64,000 bases of DNA from Mastigias papua (taxonomy: Eukaryota > Cnidaria > Scyphozoa > Rhizostomeae > Mastigiidae), in contig OZ025272.1 in the NCBI GenBank assembly GCA_964019165.1, forward strand, positions 13,278,031 to 13,342,030, read 5' to 3'. A program made the position numbers and the translations under genes. Positions 33,701 to 45,414 of this stretch are shown piece by piece. How positions within the stretch are numbered: the stretch's first letter is position 1; every line of letters begins with the position of its first letter. A model generated the notes under the pieces. The model worked only from the letters and a program-made list of their open reading frames with translations, ran no database searches and was not told the origin of the DNA.

Positions 33701-36700
33701 TTATTCATATAAATATTGTAACTGTATTCTTTAGCATTCAAAGCGGAGGCCTTGGGTGTTTGTCACCAAACACTGTCATCCTATCTTGGCCTAGCGATTG
33801 GAAAGAAAATCAAGCTGCTTATACTTTTCTTCGTAAGTAGGTTATAATGAATGTCATTCTTCTATTGATATTCTTGTTGCAGTAATATAAGCTTGAATTA
33901 GTTTAGTAATAATCTACTTTTGCATTTTCATTCCTCTTATCATATTATACAGTTTGAGGCATTCCTGATTAATTATTGAGTAGAGTTGATCTACCTTGAG
34001 TCTATATCCGCACTGGAGTTGCTTTACCTTGAGTCTAATCTTAGCGCATGAGTTTTACTGAAAATATCACAGGTTGTTACAATCATTATGGTTTACAACT
34101 TACCCGAGATAGCAACTGCTGCATTTTTCACGTCATCAAAGGGCTTTTTGGTCTACCTGCTTTAATAAATTGACGAGAAACTCTTTGCATTCTCCGGTTT
34201 AGTATTTCTATTAGTGCTCGCAAATTCTCGCTTGAAATTCTTTTACGCTTTGGTTTATTAGCCCTTTAAAACAGGCTATCACTTCAACCGTTTCTTTTGC
34301 GATTTGTAGATGTTGTTCTGGTAACTGCAGAGAGGAAAGAAGCACTGCTTGTTGTCAAAGATGCGGAATCGTTTCCCAGCCTAGAGGATCGTTTAGAAGG
34401 AAACATTGATATATGGTGGGTCGTACATGATGGTGGAATGATGATACTCATGATGTTTTTACTAAAAAGGCATAAAGTATGGAAGAAGTGTAAGCTAAGG
34501 ATTTTCACTGTGGCTCGTATCTTTTCATTATCATGTCATCATATCATTTTATTTCAATGTTTTCGGGAAAGTGCTAGATTCTGGGAGTTTTGCATGGTAT
34601 TTACTTGGCATGACGAAAGGTCCAGCTCATGCCTTATACCTGATGTATAGGTCGAGTTTTACGATCCGGAATTTTGGGTCGAAAATAGCGAGTCGGCTTA
34701 TACACCAGGTATCATTCAAATGCATGTCAACAGTCCTAAGTGTTCCTTTCTGTCATGATCGTGTGCAAGTGTCCGAAATGCCAACAGCCGGTGGGAATGT
34801 TAATACAGCACCGTTAGAAGAGATGTGGAGATAGTTCGTTGAAGCTTGGAACTCTATTGATTCCGAAATAATTGTGCGCTCTTCCAAGAAGTGAGGTATA
34901 TCCAATGTGTTAGATGGAACAGAAGATGATCTTCTTTGGCAAATTACGAATGACAAGCAAAGTGAAATGGAAGAGCTTCACGATACTTTAAGCGACAAGG
35001 AAGTTGAAGAGCTACTCACAGATTCTGACAGCGAGCTTTCATCATATGTAGAGGAGCACAGAAATACTTTTGATATATTTTAGAAGCTTCATTTAGTTTT
35101 TTGAATTTTCGTAAAGTTCTATAATCAAATACAGACCATCCACTTATACACCGAGTATATCATTTTTTATCATTTTTAGGTATGACTTATACACCATATC
35201 TACTTGTACGCCGGACAATAGGGCATATGTGGCGTATAGTAATACCGACACATAAGAATCTAAGATTTTCGAATGAGCCAATTCATGTTCTTATGCAATG
35301 AGGTAGCTCTAGTAATCAGGATGCAGACTCTATAGCACTAGCCCTATCCCTGCGGATCATGCCTATCACAGTTTTGTTTTTGTTGCTGCTGCTGTTGTTG
35401 CTGTTGTTGCTGTTATTGTTGCTGTTGTTGTTGTTGTGTATGTAGAAGGTTCTAGGTAATTGAAATCAAATTGTACAATTCCAGGCTTTAGGTTTCATTA
35501 ATACATGGATCTTTTGCGAGTGTTTTTACTGTATTAGTTATCCTTTGGGTTTTTGATACGGTTCATCATTATCGTTCATTTATTTCCTGTATGATACATC
35601 TATTAGTTTTCAACTAATATACTTCTATGGCTGAATCTAGTGTATCTAAATGTAGTTGCTTGTAGAAGGAAGAGAGAGAGAGAGAGAAAATTCATTGGTG
35701 CTATGCGGTTCTTGGTGGTACTCTTGCCATTAACGAGTATATCTCCATTTAGTTCTTTGCAATCTTGTCCTTAATTCTGTGAATTAGAAATGGAAGACAA
35801 CAGTGTTAAGATGAAGAGGGACTTGTCAAGATTTCTGTACAATTTGCGAGTTCATGCAGAAGTTGAAGTTATCGAAATGGTAAACGATCGAAGGCTTTGT
35901 TGATTTTTTTGTGCATTGTCATTTCTCAATTCCGCAAACATGATCTTCATGTTCAAGAGTACATCAGTGTTTTTAAATATCTTTCCTAAAAGTGCCTTTC
36001 CAAGGACTTGTGCATCGTAATTCGTAAATACAGGCCTAATTCTGCTGTTTTGATTTAAATGTGTCATTTGTATAAAGGTTCTTAAGAACCAAAGATTTTT
36101 TAAAGAAATAACTCGAAAGTATATGTTGAATCATTTGGATAAACAACTTACGCCATTGAATATGTGTATAAATCTCAATGATTATTATTTAATTATTATT
36201 ATGATTATTTCAATATCTTTTTCTATCTTGGTAAATACTTGCCTGGTTTTGCTGGCTTGACGTAAATGCATCCTATGTGTAGAAGGTCTTGGAAACCGCA
36301 GATTTTTGTGAAAAGTGACATTAGTATATATTTCATCTTTTAAATAAATAACTTAGCCGTTCAATATATAAATAAGTTTTTAATATCTTTTTTTAGCTTG
36401 ATCAAGATATCAGTGCATATACGTATGAGCGTACCTTGAAAATGGAGCAGAGGAAACTTATTTTGGAGAAAATGAGACTCTCAAGAAGGGAGAGTCGTGT
36501 GGAGGTGAGAAACAAGCAAACCTATACATCGATACTGAAACATAACTAGAACATGACAACACCTTGAAAGCCAGGCTGAATTTTGGATACCTTTCCCTAA
36601 CGTAATAATAGAATCACATATGAAAGCTAAGACTGTCTTCTCTATGAACACTCATGTTGGTCGCAGTGGTTATGATATTAGCTTCTGTGAATTCGATCTC

Positions 36701-39562
36701 CTCTAGTTTGTAGTGACATTGCTTTTCCTGTACGTCAAACTGATTTATTCTTCAAAATCCATACACGAAACTTCTTAGCATGCAGATTAACAAGAGAAGG
36801 CATTTGTCTTTGCTATGAGATTCTTTAATTTGGTTTTGTCCTACTCCTTAACTTGGTGAAAAATTATCAGTTTTGTTCCTTCTCCGCACACATCAACAGT
36901 TTCTTTAATGAAGCGTTTCCTTTATGAAAGCAACTTTACTGTACATCCTACTCTTTTCTGTTCTGCATCTGTTGTTAGACTCTGCACCATAACGTAATTG
37001 AGGGCTCATTCCCTATCTTTGACCAAGTAACAAGTATATACCGTATTTTTTCGAACTATAAGGCGCTCTGGATTATAAGACGCAGTATCAATGAATGGAT
37101 CTTTTTCATATATAAGACGCACCGGATTATATGGGGCATGAAGCAAAAACAAATGGTCGAATAAATCAGACTTTTTTCAAATCATTAATAAATGTCACCT
37201 ACGCTTACCAAAATTGCAATAAAACATTTTGACAGATTTTTCAACTCAGTGTGAACATAAACTGTTCATATATAAGGCGCACTGGAATTTAAGGCGCATT
37301 GCCGATTTTTTTACCAAATATAGGGATTTTATGTGCACCTTATAGTCCGAAAAATACGGTAATCTCCTTTAACTCTATAAGATGTGTTATGGTACTAAGA
37401 ATATTAAAAGAAACAAATTTCTCAGAAATTGTAATTTTAACTGACATTTAAATGTTTTATAGTCCGAATTTAAGCGAAATTCTTTGATTTTTACTCTGCG
37501 ATACCTGTCTCAAACGTTTAGGTATTTGCTTGCAATTATGCTTGCACCACGATTACTTTGCCACTGCAGCATTAAATATTCGTGTATGTTGTGCTCTTTC
37601 TTGGTATCTCTGGTGTTGATTTCTAGGTGCAAAGTATTGTGGAAGCTTCGCGCAAACGGAGGTCAGATGGAATTTTCTCAATTGAAGAGCAGCCGAGTTG
37701 TGAAAATTGCATAGAAGAAGAAAGAGATGAAGATGTAATCGCAAATTGTAATGTCAGTGACGATTATGCAAATGAGAGGCCTCCGACCCGTGGTTCCATT
37801 GATAGCCATAAGCCGTGAGTAAACTGCAGCTACTTTCCTTGCATTCAGTATTTCCATTTTGCTATTTTCAAGTGTCGGTTTCAAGCTTTTTGTACATACA
37901 CATATTTACCTACCAAGATGAGAGGGGATTTTTGTAAATGTGTGAGTTTTTATCCCATGATATATGCTCACGAATACGGGTAGAGAATTCTCGGCATGCC
38001 TCACGAACACGTATACGGAATTGTACCCTTCGCAAGAGGATCTATAAACTACAATGCCTTCTTTCAATAGGAAAATGATGAGACATTTATGTAGGGTAGT
38101 TTAAGGGTTGAGGTCTAAATAGCTGTAGATTCAGTGGAAGAGCATGCATTAGATTTAGCAAAAAGGGTTGAAGATAGAGAAATTTTGTTTAGATACTGTT
38201 TAATGATAGGATCAATAATTCTGGACGGGAACAGATTTCTCTATATATGTACGTATGTTTTTGTATGTACTTATGTATTTACGTACCAACGCACATATCT
38301 ATTTATGTATGTATGTATGCATTCAAACATACATATCTGCTGTATACATTCATGCTGATGCATACATATATATGTTTCTTGTCTATCTTAGAAAGCAGAT
38401 AAATGTGAAACGAATGCATACTGCTGTCAGGCTAAACACAGTAATCAAAGAGAAATCATCCGAGTCGAATTTAATTATGATTAATCTACCTACGCCACCA
38501 AAGTTCCTGCAAAACCGAGAGCATTGTATCTTTTTCTATATACTTGCTTACAGAGTCAAAAGATTCTTTGCCAAGCCTTTAGATATTCTGGTATTGTACT
38601 GCATTCATTGCTCTTCCTTGGCTCGCTGATAATGTTACCATGTAGGCCGCAATTCTTTTCTATTTGAGTTCATGCTTATTCAACAAGTTCGGACATTTCC
38701 TTCCCCAATATCTTCATCTGAATAAGACCTTCTCAAGTACAATTTGTTAAGCACCACTTCGGAAATGTTGGCAAGCAAGAAGCGCTAGACCTAATAGATA
38801 TACCTGCCTTCCAACGTGCCTCCATCTCGGTAGTTAAAGATAATTGTAGTGTGGCGGCACAGTTGTGAAAAATGGGAACTTTAATCATATATTGATAGTG
38901 TTGCCAGGATATTTTTTTAGCATAGGTAAATTGATGTGTGGAAATTGTAATTTTTATGTCCTGTATTCTCTACATCAAAACTCAAAGGCAGCCTTAACTA
39001 GACCAGTTTTTCTGCGTCAATGATCGGCCACTTCTGCAGTAGTGATTTTCTTTCTTATTTTTATGATTGATTTGCTACGTACCACACCACATGACTAACT
39101 GCGCCACGAATGGCACCCGCGCCTCAAATTCAGAAGGGGTGTTATAGACTGACAAGAAATATATAAATATAATAACATTTTTGAAGTAATTTGGCCTAGG
39201 TTTTAGGTTTTTGAAATCCATTATCTTTCCTAACTTTTTGAAGTTGTTTGATAGTTGTACGAGTACCTCCTCTTGGTGGAACACTTTTCTTGCATTATAT
39301 ACACCCGTATAGTACATACAAACATGCATACATAAACACCCACATACATACATAAATACAGACATATTTGCACCATGCATACAGGCAACAAAGGCCCCTT
39401 TTGTTTGAAATGATCCCTTTGTCACATTCCTCTTGTTAGAGCATTAATTCAACTTAACTCTTGGAATCAGATATGGAATTTATTGATGTCCTTACCGAAG
39501 GTCTTCAACGTGTTGTCATGGTTCGAGGTAGTGGCCATGAAGTCGTAACTATTTACTCATGA
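16948..39562 (+). CDS. K-Cl cotransporter (KCC, SLC12A4-7 type), complete
   Basis: Twelve-helix plasma-membrane protein that exports K+ with Cl-, lowering cell chloride and volume. The 26 exons give 1052 residues (human KCCs about 1085-1150). The cytosolic N terminus carries RFTV at 15-18, an RFxV docking motif for SPAK/OSR1 kinases. Helix 1 contains [18 protein letters not shown] and later helices contain [32 protein letters not shown] and [16 protein letters not shown], all KCC signatures. The large loop between helices 5 and 6 has Cys301 and Cys316 but lacks the second cysteine pair of vertebrate KCCs; NSS there is a glycosylation site. The C-terminal domain keeps both inhibitory WNK-pathway threonines, Thr892 (AYTYERT) and Thr988 (RMHTAV), matching human KCC3 Thr991 and Thr1048. 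It ends EVVTIYS, as in vertebrates. KCC rather than NKCC is certain from these motifs; which vertebrate paralogue it matches is undefined. Confidence 0.97.
19836..20022. mobile_element. MITE family T, copy 1
   Basis: About 187 bases with inverted ends (AATGTTTAAGAG... and the reverse of CTAACATTTGATGGCTATGC). Subterminal CTCCCAACCTATTTGACCAA and TTGGTCAGTTAGGTTGAGAG are also inverted. It matches the copy at 41731-41921. No coding capacity. Confidence 0.75.
20988..21410. mobile_element. Repeat E, copy 1, with internal (TGTC)n expansion
   Basis: Starts AGCAGTACTCAACTGCTCAA and ends with GGAAAGTTCCAGTACCTGG; CAGTAC motifs are inverted at the two ends. It matches 47171-47475 over both halves. 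The middle is expanded into about 120 bases of TGTC (21171-21295), where the other copy has only CTGATTGTCTCTG. Located in KCC intron 4. Confidence 0.75.
21890..22172 (-). mobile_element. tRNA-derived SINE family 2, copy 1
   Basis: On the minus strand a tRNA-like head carries CCAAGTAGTTAGAGC (A-box) and GGTTCGAGCC (B-box). It is followed by a body containing GCCGACGGCTCAGGATAAGC, which matches the copy at 62357-62610. Located in KCC intron 5. Confidence 0.8.
22930..23140. repeat. (GT)n / GTTTGTGT microsatellite
   Basis: About 210 bases of GT repeats with TTTG and GCGT interruptions, in KCC intron 6, ending about 65 bases before exon 7. Cys-Val frames across it are not genes. Confidence 0.95.
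24577..24850. repeat. Clustered TTCTNGAA motifs in KCC intron 8
   Basis: The 20-mer GTTCTGGAAATGTTCTTGAA occurs at 24577-24596 and again at 24799-24818, with further TTCTAGAA sites between. The motifs resemble heat-shock element half-sites, but GAA-to-TTC spacing is 3 bases instead of 2, so function is doubtful. Confidence 0.5.
27955..28090. repeat. 33-base minisatellite, KCC intron 13
   Basis: About four tandem copies of a 33-base unit built on CCGACGAAACAATTATCCAA followed by CGAAAACATTTAA. Confidence 0.85.
28594..28851. repeat. 33-base minisatellite, KCC intron 14
   Basis: About eight nearly identical tandem copies of a 33-base unit containing GATTCAATTGTTGATTTATC and ATAATCTATAGGC, starting 8 bases after the exon 14 donor. 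Sequence differs from the minisatellite at 27955. Confidence 0.95.
30228..30433. repeat. Dispersed repeat family D, copy 2
   Basis: Matches 9747-9941 (see there). Preceded by a short CAT/CAC triplet tract and followed at a distance by a long triplet tract. Located in KCC intron 15. Confidence 0.75.
30545..30825. repeat. (CAG)n/(TCA)n triplet tract
   Basis: About 280 bases of CAG, TCA and CCA triplets in KCC intron 15. Long Ser/Ala/Asp/Ile frames on both strands are due to the triplet repeat. Confidence 0.95.
34778..35083 (+). pseudogene. pogo/Tigger-like transposase C-terminal remnant
   Basis: In KCC intron 21. One reading frame contains [17 protein letters not shown], then a stop, then [15 protein letters not shown], the hallmark C-terminal stretch of pogo/Tigger-type DDE transposases, and ends in an acidic Asp/Glu/Ser tail with a stop at 35081. 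Stops at 34832 and 34892 break the frame; the second replaces the usual Cys before GISN. The DDE catalytic core is missing. Similar CTTATACACC motifs at about 34694 and 35140 may be parts of the element's ends. The copy is dead. Confidence 0.8.
35374..35440. repeat. (TTG/CTG)n triplet tract
   Basis: Interrupted GTTGCT repeats in KCC intron 21. Confidence 0.9.
37039..37361. mobile_element. MITE with TACCGTATTTTTCG ends
   Basis: Inverted ends TACCGTATTTTTTCGAACTA and TAGTCCGAAAAATACGGTA, starting and ending in TA as expected for a TA target duplication. Internal repeats of ATAAGGCGCAC lie in both orientations. A similar TIR type is widespread in animals. No transposase. Located in KCC intron 23. 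Confidence 0.85.
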
Positions 39563-42500
39563 CTTAAATTTAATTGGAGTGTTTTACCAATGCTATTAGG
39601 ATTTCAATTCATTCCTAAATTTCTCTAGATGAGTAGGATTCGAGTGAACAATATATAACGAGTTTGAATTAAGACAATATTTTGGTGTATTTTTTTTAAA
39701 TACGATAGGAATAATGCAGTTAGTCAAATAATTGAATATTGCATTTGAAGTTATTATTTATGAATACAAAATGGTCTTTAATGGTATCATAGGTGTCATC
39801 GTCTTTTAATACCTCTTGTCCAAACCACAGGGACTGGATGTTCATGTGCTGAGTGCTCTTCTGGATGACATCGCGTGCATTTCCCATTGCAATGCCTGTG
39901 GTCCAGCGTACAGTTGACTTTATGTTGACGACATCGTGCTTTTTTTTTGAGTGCAATGCTTCCGTTCCGTTTCACTCAAGATAATTGGCTTTTGTGTTGA
40001 AGAAGTCGTTTGCAGTGCAGATTGCAATGCTTCTGCTAAGTAGCTTTATGATGCAATAAACCCCAGAACCAAAGTAATGAAGTCACAAAACTATATTTGA
40101 CTTCTTTATTTTAAGGCTGTTCAATTTCAATGTTAGCTGCCTATGGTTGTAAGTACACTCTGGTTATTTTTTTCAGTCAGATCTCTTGTAAAAACGACAG
40201 AAGCCGATGAACCTGACGGAAAGTTCATTAGTACCCTACCAAATATTTGTATATAGTATTGCTTGACCGTCGTTCTCTCGATTTTGAAATCACGTAAGGT
40301 AAGCCTATCGTTTGAGCGATCCAGCATTTGACTCAAAATTCACTCAACATTAACAGAATTTGATCTCAAAGAATTTATTCGAACATGTGTGACCGAACGA
40401 TTCGATTTTCACTGGACAACACTTTTTCACGCGATTGTTTTGATTGAGATCAAATTTCACTCGACACCATTCGACTCTACTAATTTAATTTTTGACTCGT
40501 TATTACGTTGGCATAGCAATCATGGCTTGTCGGTAATTATTTTCAAACCTGTAAGTAAATCTCTCTTGCTATACCCTCCACTAAAAAATCCATCTGCACG
40601 CCACTGCGTTCATCTTCATTATTCTCTTGCTTTGCGAATAGGAAGATGCTATTGGTAAATGTCAACATACGATATAGCGATATCTTTGTGTCCTTAGCTC
40701 ATTGCAAGGAACCAAAACTAACACCACTGATTAGCGAGGGTGATTTGAGATGGAAACTCTTCCATACAGATTCGTTGCTTCAGTGACTATCCACCAAGAC
40801 CAATGAGAAGGAAACCAGAAGGCAAGTTGCCCCAGACCCTAGGGATTCAAGAATCTTCAAAATATGACCAAAGACTTTGATTTACAGTCATAGCGTTCTT
40901 ATATCAATAGAACCTCTCTCTCTGTAACCCCTCGCAACACTTTCTGAATTTGCTACAATACTTCCTCAATTAACCGCATCTCGATTATCTGGTCGTGATT
41001 ATTCTTATATAGGAGATGCCATATATCTTGAAAGTTGCTCAATTTCGCACGTAGCAGCCACAAAATGTTTGATGAATGCTTAACTTGGCTCCGTAATCGA
41101 CCTAAGACTACGCAAGTGCATACGTCAACATTAGTCTCACTCCATGAGTTGGCGTCAGAGAAATGAGAGCAGATGGGTATTATGCCTTCGTTGTTAAAGT
41201 GAACTCAATTCCTATGTCTTAGCACTTTAATGGGAATTTTGCAAGGGTATGATAAGAAAGCTTTCTAAGTATCTTAGCTTTTTTCTTGTGCACCGATGTC
41301 CAATATTGTAATTTTGCTTAACCGGTCTTTTTGGATTACCCGACACCCGCTTTAAAAGGTTGTGTCCGGTAGCGTCGGGATAACCGAGGAAGTACCGTAG
41401 TAGCAAGAATTGATTATAGAAAATTTGACTCTCACCAATTAACATTATCGCCTTCCGTCTCCTTCCCTGTCAGTGGGCCTCATACTTAAAACTTTACTCC
41501 AGGGCCTCTAAAAGCCTCTAGGCAGCCCCGATCATACCGTTTTATACCACCATACCATCATCGCTCCATTTCTCTCCAAATTATTTAATCAATCTGCCAT
41601 TCAAGCAATCACTCGATCAATCTAGCATCGTCAATCACTCGAGCACTCAATCATGGCAGTCAGTCACACTAGTAGACGTAGCGGAAGATATATAGAGTTT
41701 ATGATTTACAAACTGCATATCATGTCCCCAGTATAGCCGCCAAATGTTTTGGAGCCCTATTTTCTCATCAGGTTTATTTTCTCCCAACCTAATTGGCCAA
41801 TAGGCATGCACAATGGGGTTAGTCTTAGCATTTGTGGTCAGAATCCTACATGATGATTGGTCAGTTAGATTGGGAGAAAGTAGACCTGAGAGGGTTTTCT
41901 CAAACGTTTGGCGACTATGCTCATGTCACCTATATCTGCTACCAGGAATCTTACGTAAGATGGCATTGCAGATAAATAATGATACGTAAGATTAACTTCT
42001 AGTATAAATGCACATTCGTGCTTTTCTGATTGCCGTCTTGATGAAGTGATATAAGCAATAACTGTTAATGAAAGACATTTCTTGGCTCTTGTTATTACAA
42101 TAGTCGCATCGAACTTCAAAGCAGTTACCTGTGTTCCACAATCATAAGAATCCTAAGGCAGAGTTAAAAGCAACTACTTCAAACAGAAGAGACGCGATCG
42201 TATTTAACGGTATTTAAGTGCTTCGCTTCATTTGCTCATATTCCAGCATTACAAAGAAGAGTCATCAACAAAACCAGGTTAATACTTGAGAGGTAAGGCT
42301 TGATATTATTTTATGCAATCCATTGTTTTCATTTGAAAATTCAAGGACATTTCACGAAAACACTTGACATACGTAATGAGTTATGAGCACTTCTCAAAGT
42401 CGTTCAAAGCAAATGGCTGCTACCACAAGCACTACTTGTGATTTCCTTATGGTTGCTAGCCTTACGATTGTGGAATAGTATAATTTTTTCCAGAAAAACA

Positions 42501-42919
42501 TGATAATATTTTCCTGTTACAAAGAGGAAGAGTAAAATTAAGTAATATTCAGTAATGCTTGCGTTTTCAGAGCAATTTTAATACGTAAATGCAGAATACA
42601 TACATAAATAAATGCTGACTTACTTGCAAACAGAGTTTTGGTTATGCAAGGTTAATCGAAGGCAGCTGCACAGCCAGCGTAGGCCTGTTTTTAACTGAGA
42701 TTAAAAGCAACCTAAAGTTGTTAATTTGGGTACAATTAAGTTTTATACAATCATATGTTGGAAAATAAACTGTAATTTTGAATTCATTAAGAAGAGAAAT
42801 GAAATATAAATAAAATTTGTTTTCATAATTTAAATGACTCCTGATGTTTCTTACTTAGAACAGTTTTTTAATTTACCACCGAATTCTTTTTTGTAGATAC
42901 TGTTTATTCTCGGAAAGAG
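39563..42919. other. Intergenic region between KCC and the receptor gene
   Basis: Contains a possible KCC poly(A) signal (AATAAA at 40055) and MITE family T copy 2. A minus-strand open frame at 39720-39956 (78 codons) has no recognised domain. No other gene seen. Confidence 0.5.
41731..41921. mobile_element. MITE family T, copy 2
   Basis: Inverted ends TAGCCGCCAAATGTTT and its reverse-complement partner AAACGTTTGGCGACTA. Internal TTCTCCCAACCTAATTGGCC matches copy 1 at 19836-20022. Confidence 0.8.
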
Positions 42920-45194
42920 ATGATGTCATCCGCAGTACAAAGCATATGCCTGATTTTGCTGATACTTAGGTTCGCACTTCATTCTAATTTCCGAAGAAAG
43001 TCTCGCATTTTGTGCTTAAACTAGTAATTGATTCGAAATTTATCTTGGGAAGTATGCGTGTTTCTGTAATGCCATATGCATGAACTGATTAAATTCGTTA
43101 AACATTTAACGGTGTATGTAATAGCACCAAACACCAATGTATGATCAGATGAATAGCAGAATTTCACTAATGTGCGAAAAAGTAGGCAAAATCTTTTAGC
43201 ATGATGAAAGATCTTTCTTCATCCGACTCTCGTCAGAGTATGAAACGTCAGATAAATGACCGATTCGATTCACGTTTCGCCGTTGTCCAGTCCGGTTCAT
43301 TTCACTTCGTTTCATTTTTAAAATGCAACTACACACAAAGCCACAAAATACAATAAGAGTACATAAAACATCAGAACTTTTTTACGGAGAGGAATTTTGA
43401 AAAGGAAGAGCTCTCTCAAGAGGTAGAATAATTGGAGAGGGAGCGTCCCTTTTACTTTAAGCCTATTTATCAATTTGAACTATTTTAAGCAATCTGAGGG
43501 TGGTTGATGCAATGAAGAACGCTAAAAAATTAGACTTGATAGCTTTTGGAAAATAGATGTAATTCTAGTTGTTGACGAAAGCTCGTCACTGAAGGAAATT
43601 TTGCAACATATGAGAGGATGTTGTGCCAAAAGTTAGCCGCAGTATAAGTCAAGAAAATTCCACACGTGAGCTTGCCTAGTATCATATTGATGAACATCTG
43701 ACAGAATTTCAGAGAATTTGTCAAAGACAGAAAACGATATCCTGTTAACACACACATAGACAAACAAAAGCAGCTTCAAATGAAATAAATCATACAACTT
43801 AAGGATCTTTAAGTCATAAAAAAGTGGAGAAGATGGAAAAGTAAAGTTGTGAATTCAATAGCTCTAACAATTTTCTTTTGCAAAACATGTATTTGTTTAG
43901 AATGGGTGTCATGGGTAAGATCACAGACAATAAACCCTTACCCCACATTTCATACTGTATAATGAATCTAAGACGAAAAAGTACTTTCAGTATACTAACA
44001 AGCTCCCGCTTTTTCGTGCAGTAGTGAAATATGAATAGATATCAGTTAGCTATCTTTAAAGTCTTGTCTTTTGTTATGAGTTTTTGAGCGTAATGCAAAA
44101 AGTTTCCTCTTGCTTTTTGTCTTAAGTATTCTCTTCTTTGTTATGTATTTTATACAGGGCATTATTTGGCCATACCCTTCAGTTTAAAATTAGATATTTA
44201 AGGAGATATATGCTTGCAAGTCAGCGGTGTAGAATTGGGAGAGCCAAGGGACTCAGCCCACCCAGCTGCAAATTGAAGGGAATGAAATCCCCTCATGCAC
44301 AAAAGATATCTTGGAAATCAGACTATATAAACCACACAAATATTATTAGAAAATAGCAAATTTATGTCTGCAATGAATTGAGTCTAATTGAACAATTAGA
44401 GTTCAAAACTTGCAAATTGCTAGAACTTATTCTTTACTGGAGCACATGCATAAATATGTACGTCGAATTCATAGTTTCTTATAAAAATATGCGCTTTAAG
44501 ACAGAGCCCCACTTGCCATCAATTTGCTTCTACATCACTGTCGCATGTATACGGGTAATGGTGTGGCCTAAGTATACGTTTGCTTGCTTAGATAACTTCG
44601 AGTTCAGGTCTGTCTAGAAATGTACTCCTAATTGCTTCTCAGATTACCATTCAAACAAAGGAGAGAGATTCGTCCAGTCGCTTCAAACTACCATCGACAG
44701 ATTTTCTTTCCTACCAACAGGTGAAAACACTAGATTTCTTTTTGTAATTGAGGGGAGTTTCGATTCGTTCTGAGTTACAAAGCAAGACAAACAAATAACC
44801 CTTTTGGGGAGGTAGCATCGAAGATGATTATGCCTTTTCTTTACTACTCTTAGGGTTCTTAATACACTCTTAGGTTCTTAATAAACAACTACTTTTTCAC
44901 ATTTTTCCAACTCCCCGGAGCTTGTCAGGACCTCCGATTATTAAATTTCAAGGAATGTAAATAGTCTGGAAATTTCTTTCTTGATAAAAACAGATGTCCT
45001 CTTTCACCAAGTGAGAGTGCTTCTTTCACCAAAAGAATTGTTTGTAGATGCTTGTCAGAAGCCCAATAGGCAGAACTGTTACTAGATTTTAGAACTATTT
45101 TCGACCTCCCCACCCTTTTTATTAAAACCCCCCATTTCGAAACTAGAATGGAAATTTAGTAGCTGATAATGAATGAGTATATAAAAATTATGTG

Positions 45195-45278
<84 letters not shown>

Positions 45279-45329
45279 CATATATATATATATATACATA
45301 CATATATATATATACACACACACACATAT

Positions 45330-45414
<85 letters not shown>

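Larger units (their letters stand above)
16948..39562 (+). other. KCC exon map
   Basis: Coding exons: 16948-17068, 17639-17718, 18276-18395, 20586-20732, 21507-21561, 22365-22495, 23208-23449, 24182-24354, 25115-25246, 25527-25625, 26333-26390, 26710-26829, 27398-27571, 28488-28586, 29755-29874, 31070-31174, 31455-31549, 32391-32470, 33442-33530, 33735-33832, 34310-34516, 35788-35879, 36397-36504, 37627-37814, 38392-38525, 39471-39562. Each junction uses GT-AG and keeps phase, and residues across joins match KCC order. The least certain are the two N-terminal exons, where the family is poorly conserved. The start is the first ATG of the open frame; an acceptor-like TTTGTCATTTAG ends 3 bases before it, suggesting a spliced or trans-spliced leader. 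Confidence 0.92.

Noticed and set aside
39720..39956. Possible minus-strand exon just after KCC
   Set aside because: No recognised domain and no partner exon; kept only as unassigned.
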